Origin: Corynebacterium sp. 13CS0277
GTDB taxonomy: Bacteria; Actinomycetota; Actinomycetes; Mycobacteriales; Mycobacteriaceae
NCBI RefSeq assembly: GCF_002994655.1
Contig: NZ_PPDL01000017.1
Coordinates: 20,708 to 84,707, forward strand
Length of the DNA stretch: 64,000 nt
Direction of reading: 5' to 3'
Under the pieces are notes generated by a model. That model was not told where the DNA came from. It made no database searches and worked only from the letters and a program-made list of their open reading frames with translations. The position numbers and the translations under genes are program-made. Shown here one piece after another: positions 63,315 to 64,000 of this stretch. Every line of letters begins with the position of its first letter. Within the stretch, counting starts at the first letter, position 1.

Positions 63315-64000
63315 ATGGATTGGATCAGCCTCACTAAGGCCATGCCCAGCATGACCTCCGAACAGCGGCGCGCAGCGATGGAACAAGCGCAGCCGCAGCT
63401 TCGTGCTGCCCAACACCTCCTCGCCGAATACGCCTACTACGCCGATCAAGACCACGCCGGTGACGAGGTCGGCTCCCCGCGCACCGAGGACTACCTCGCA
63501 GAGCTCTACGCTGTGCCCACCCGGGAAGCAAAGAAGCTCATCACCCGGGGTGCGTCGATGTACAAGCCGGTGCGGAAAGACCAGCGCGCAGCGCAGGCAG
63601 AATTCCGCGACATGCACCTGGGTGGGCAGTTGAGTGACGCCACAGTGGACGACATCAATGCTGCGGTGGTGAAAGCCAATGAGGGGAAAACCACCCCGGA
63701 GGATCCCGCCGCGCGGTTGGAGTTGGCCCGCCTGGTGGCTGGCCGGCCGATCAAGGACGCGAAGCGGATGTTGAAGGAGCGGCAGGAGCCGGCTTCTGAT
63801 CGTGAGCCTGCGAAGCCGGGGGCGGAAAGCTTGCACTGGAGTAGCACCACGGACGCTGATGGCTTGTACACGTTGACGGCGAAGTGTGATCCGACGACGA
63901 AGGGTCTGCTTGATGGGTTTATTGCCCAGGGGGAGGCCGTGATGAAGGGTGCTTTGCGGCACACCAAGAAATCAAAGAAGAAGAAGGATGATGAGGGCCC
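63315..64000 (+). CDS. 13E12/DUF222-type HNH endonuclease-like protein, partial (C-terminus outside window)
   Basis: The frame is open from the ATG at 63315 to the end of the window (about 228 residues). The product starts MDWISLTKAMPSMTSEQRRA; it contains AKKLITRGASMYKPVR, then a DAAVVKAN-like helix (NAAVVKANEG) and LYTLTAKCDPTTKGLLDGFI, the segment that in the DUF222/13E12 family precedes the HNH nuclease domain. The last visible residues are Lys-rich (TKKSKKKKDDEG). Codons near the end use more A/T-ending forms (GGG, TTG, GAT) than rimJ. Such genes are repeated in corynebacterial genomes. The family call is by pattern and the HNH motif itself would lie beyond the window. Confidence 0.65.
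   Translation, partial: MDWISLTKAMPSMTSEQRRAAMEQAQPQLRAAQHLLAEYAYYADQDHAGDEVGSPRTEDYLAELYAVPTREAKKLITRGASMYKPVRKDQRAAQAEFRDMHLGGQLSDATVDDINAAVVKANEGKTTPEDPAARLELARLVAGRPIKDAKRMLKERQEPASDREPAKPGAESLHWSSTTDADGLYTLTAKCDPTTKGLLDGFIAQGEAVMKGALRHTKKSKKKKDDEG

Overview
This window is a GC-rich actinobacterial chromosome segment that almost certainly comes from a Corynebacterium. The gene order is the corynebacterial core order: serC - gltA - fkpA - accDA - mctB/mctC, then pgi - chorismate mutase - pcrA - M23 peptidase - purN - purH - citE - amtR, then the ribosomal protein cluster, mprA/mprB - htrA - mog - mscL, then formyl-THF cyclo-ligase - galU - moeA - rimJ. The second half also matches the Mycobacterium block mprAB-pepD-moaB2-mscL and galU-moeA1-rimJ. 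No rRNA, CRISPR array, insertion sequence or prophage was seen. There is one tRNA, tRNA-Arg(CCT).

Layout. 1-8.4 kb: a DUF6928-like protein, the division protein SepH, serC, a 1.15-kb non-coding gap, citrate synthase, an FKBP-type prolyl isomerase and the fused carboxyltransferase AccDA. 8.8-19.5 kb: an aldo/keto reductase, an enoyl-CoA-hydratase-fold protein lacking the usual catalytic glutamates, a P-type ATPase, the monocarboxylate transporter pair MctB/MctC, a secreted protein, a Kef-type antiporter and a Tat-exported DUF1906 protein. 19.7-22.1 kb: a small unknown protein, tRNA-Arg and, directly beside it, a low-GC two-gene module (a Panacea/SocA-type antitoxin followed by an overlapping gene of unknown family). 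22.1-31.4 kb: a mycoredoxin-like protein, folA, thyA, cysQ, a very large Lhr helicase and a Nei2-type glycosylase. 31.5-43.3 kb: two lipoproteins, an MFS exporter, pgi, an RHH-like small protein, chorismate mutase, PcrA, an M23 peptidase and a DUF6350 membrane protein with a long acidic tail. 43.7-49.1 kb: purN, purH, citE, AmtR and a DUF294-like protein. 49.5-52.2 kb: two divergent groups encoding six zinc-ligand-free ribosomal proteins (L28, L33, S14, S18 on the minus strand; L31B, L32 on the plus strand), separated by 1.3 kb without a gene. 52.8-64 kb: the envelope-stress block mprAB-htrA-mog-mscL, a SAF protein, formyl-THF cyclo-ligase, galU, moeA, rimJ and the start of a 13E12/HNH-type protein cut by the window end.

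How it works together. Much of the window is housekeeping: TCA entry (GltA), fatty/mycolic acid precursor supply (AccDA), organic acid uptake (MctBC), folate/thymidylate metabolism (FolA, ThyA, cyclo-ligase), purine synthesis (PurN, PurH), nitrogen control (AmtR), DNA repair (Lhr, Nei2, PcrA) and envelope stress (MprAB, HtrA, MscL). The clearest accessory element is the Panacea module beside tRNA-Arg. Many genes have a -10-like hexamer 6-8 bases before the start codon and no ribosome binding site, which points to leaderless mRNAs. Hairpin terminators are frequent and are listed with arm coordinates.

Limits: all functional calls are from reading the sequence and recalled family knowledge; no database search was run.
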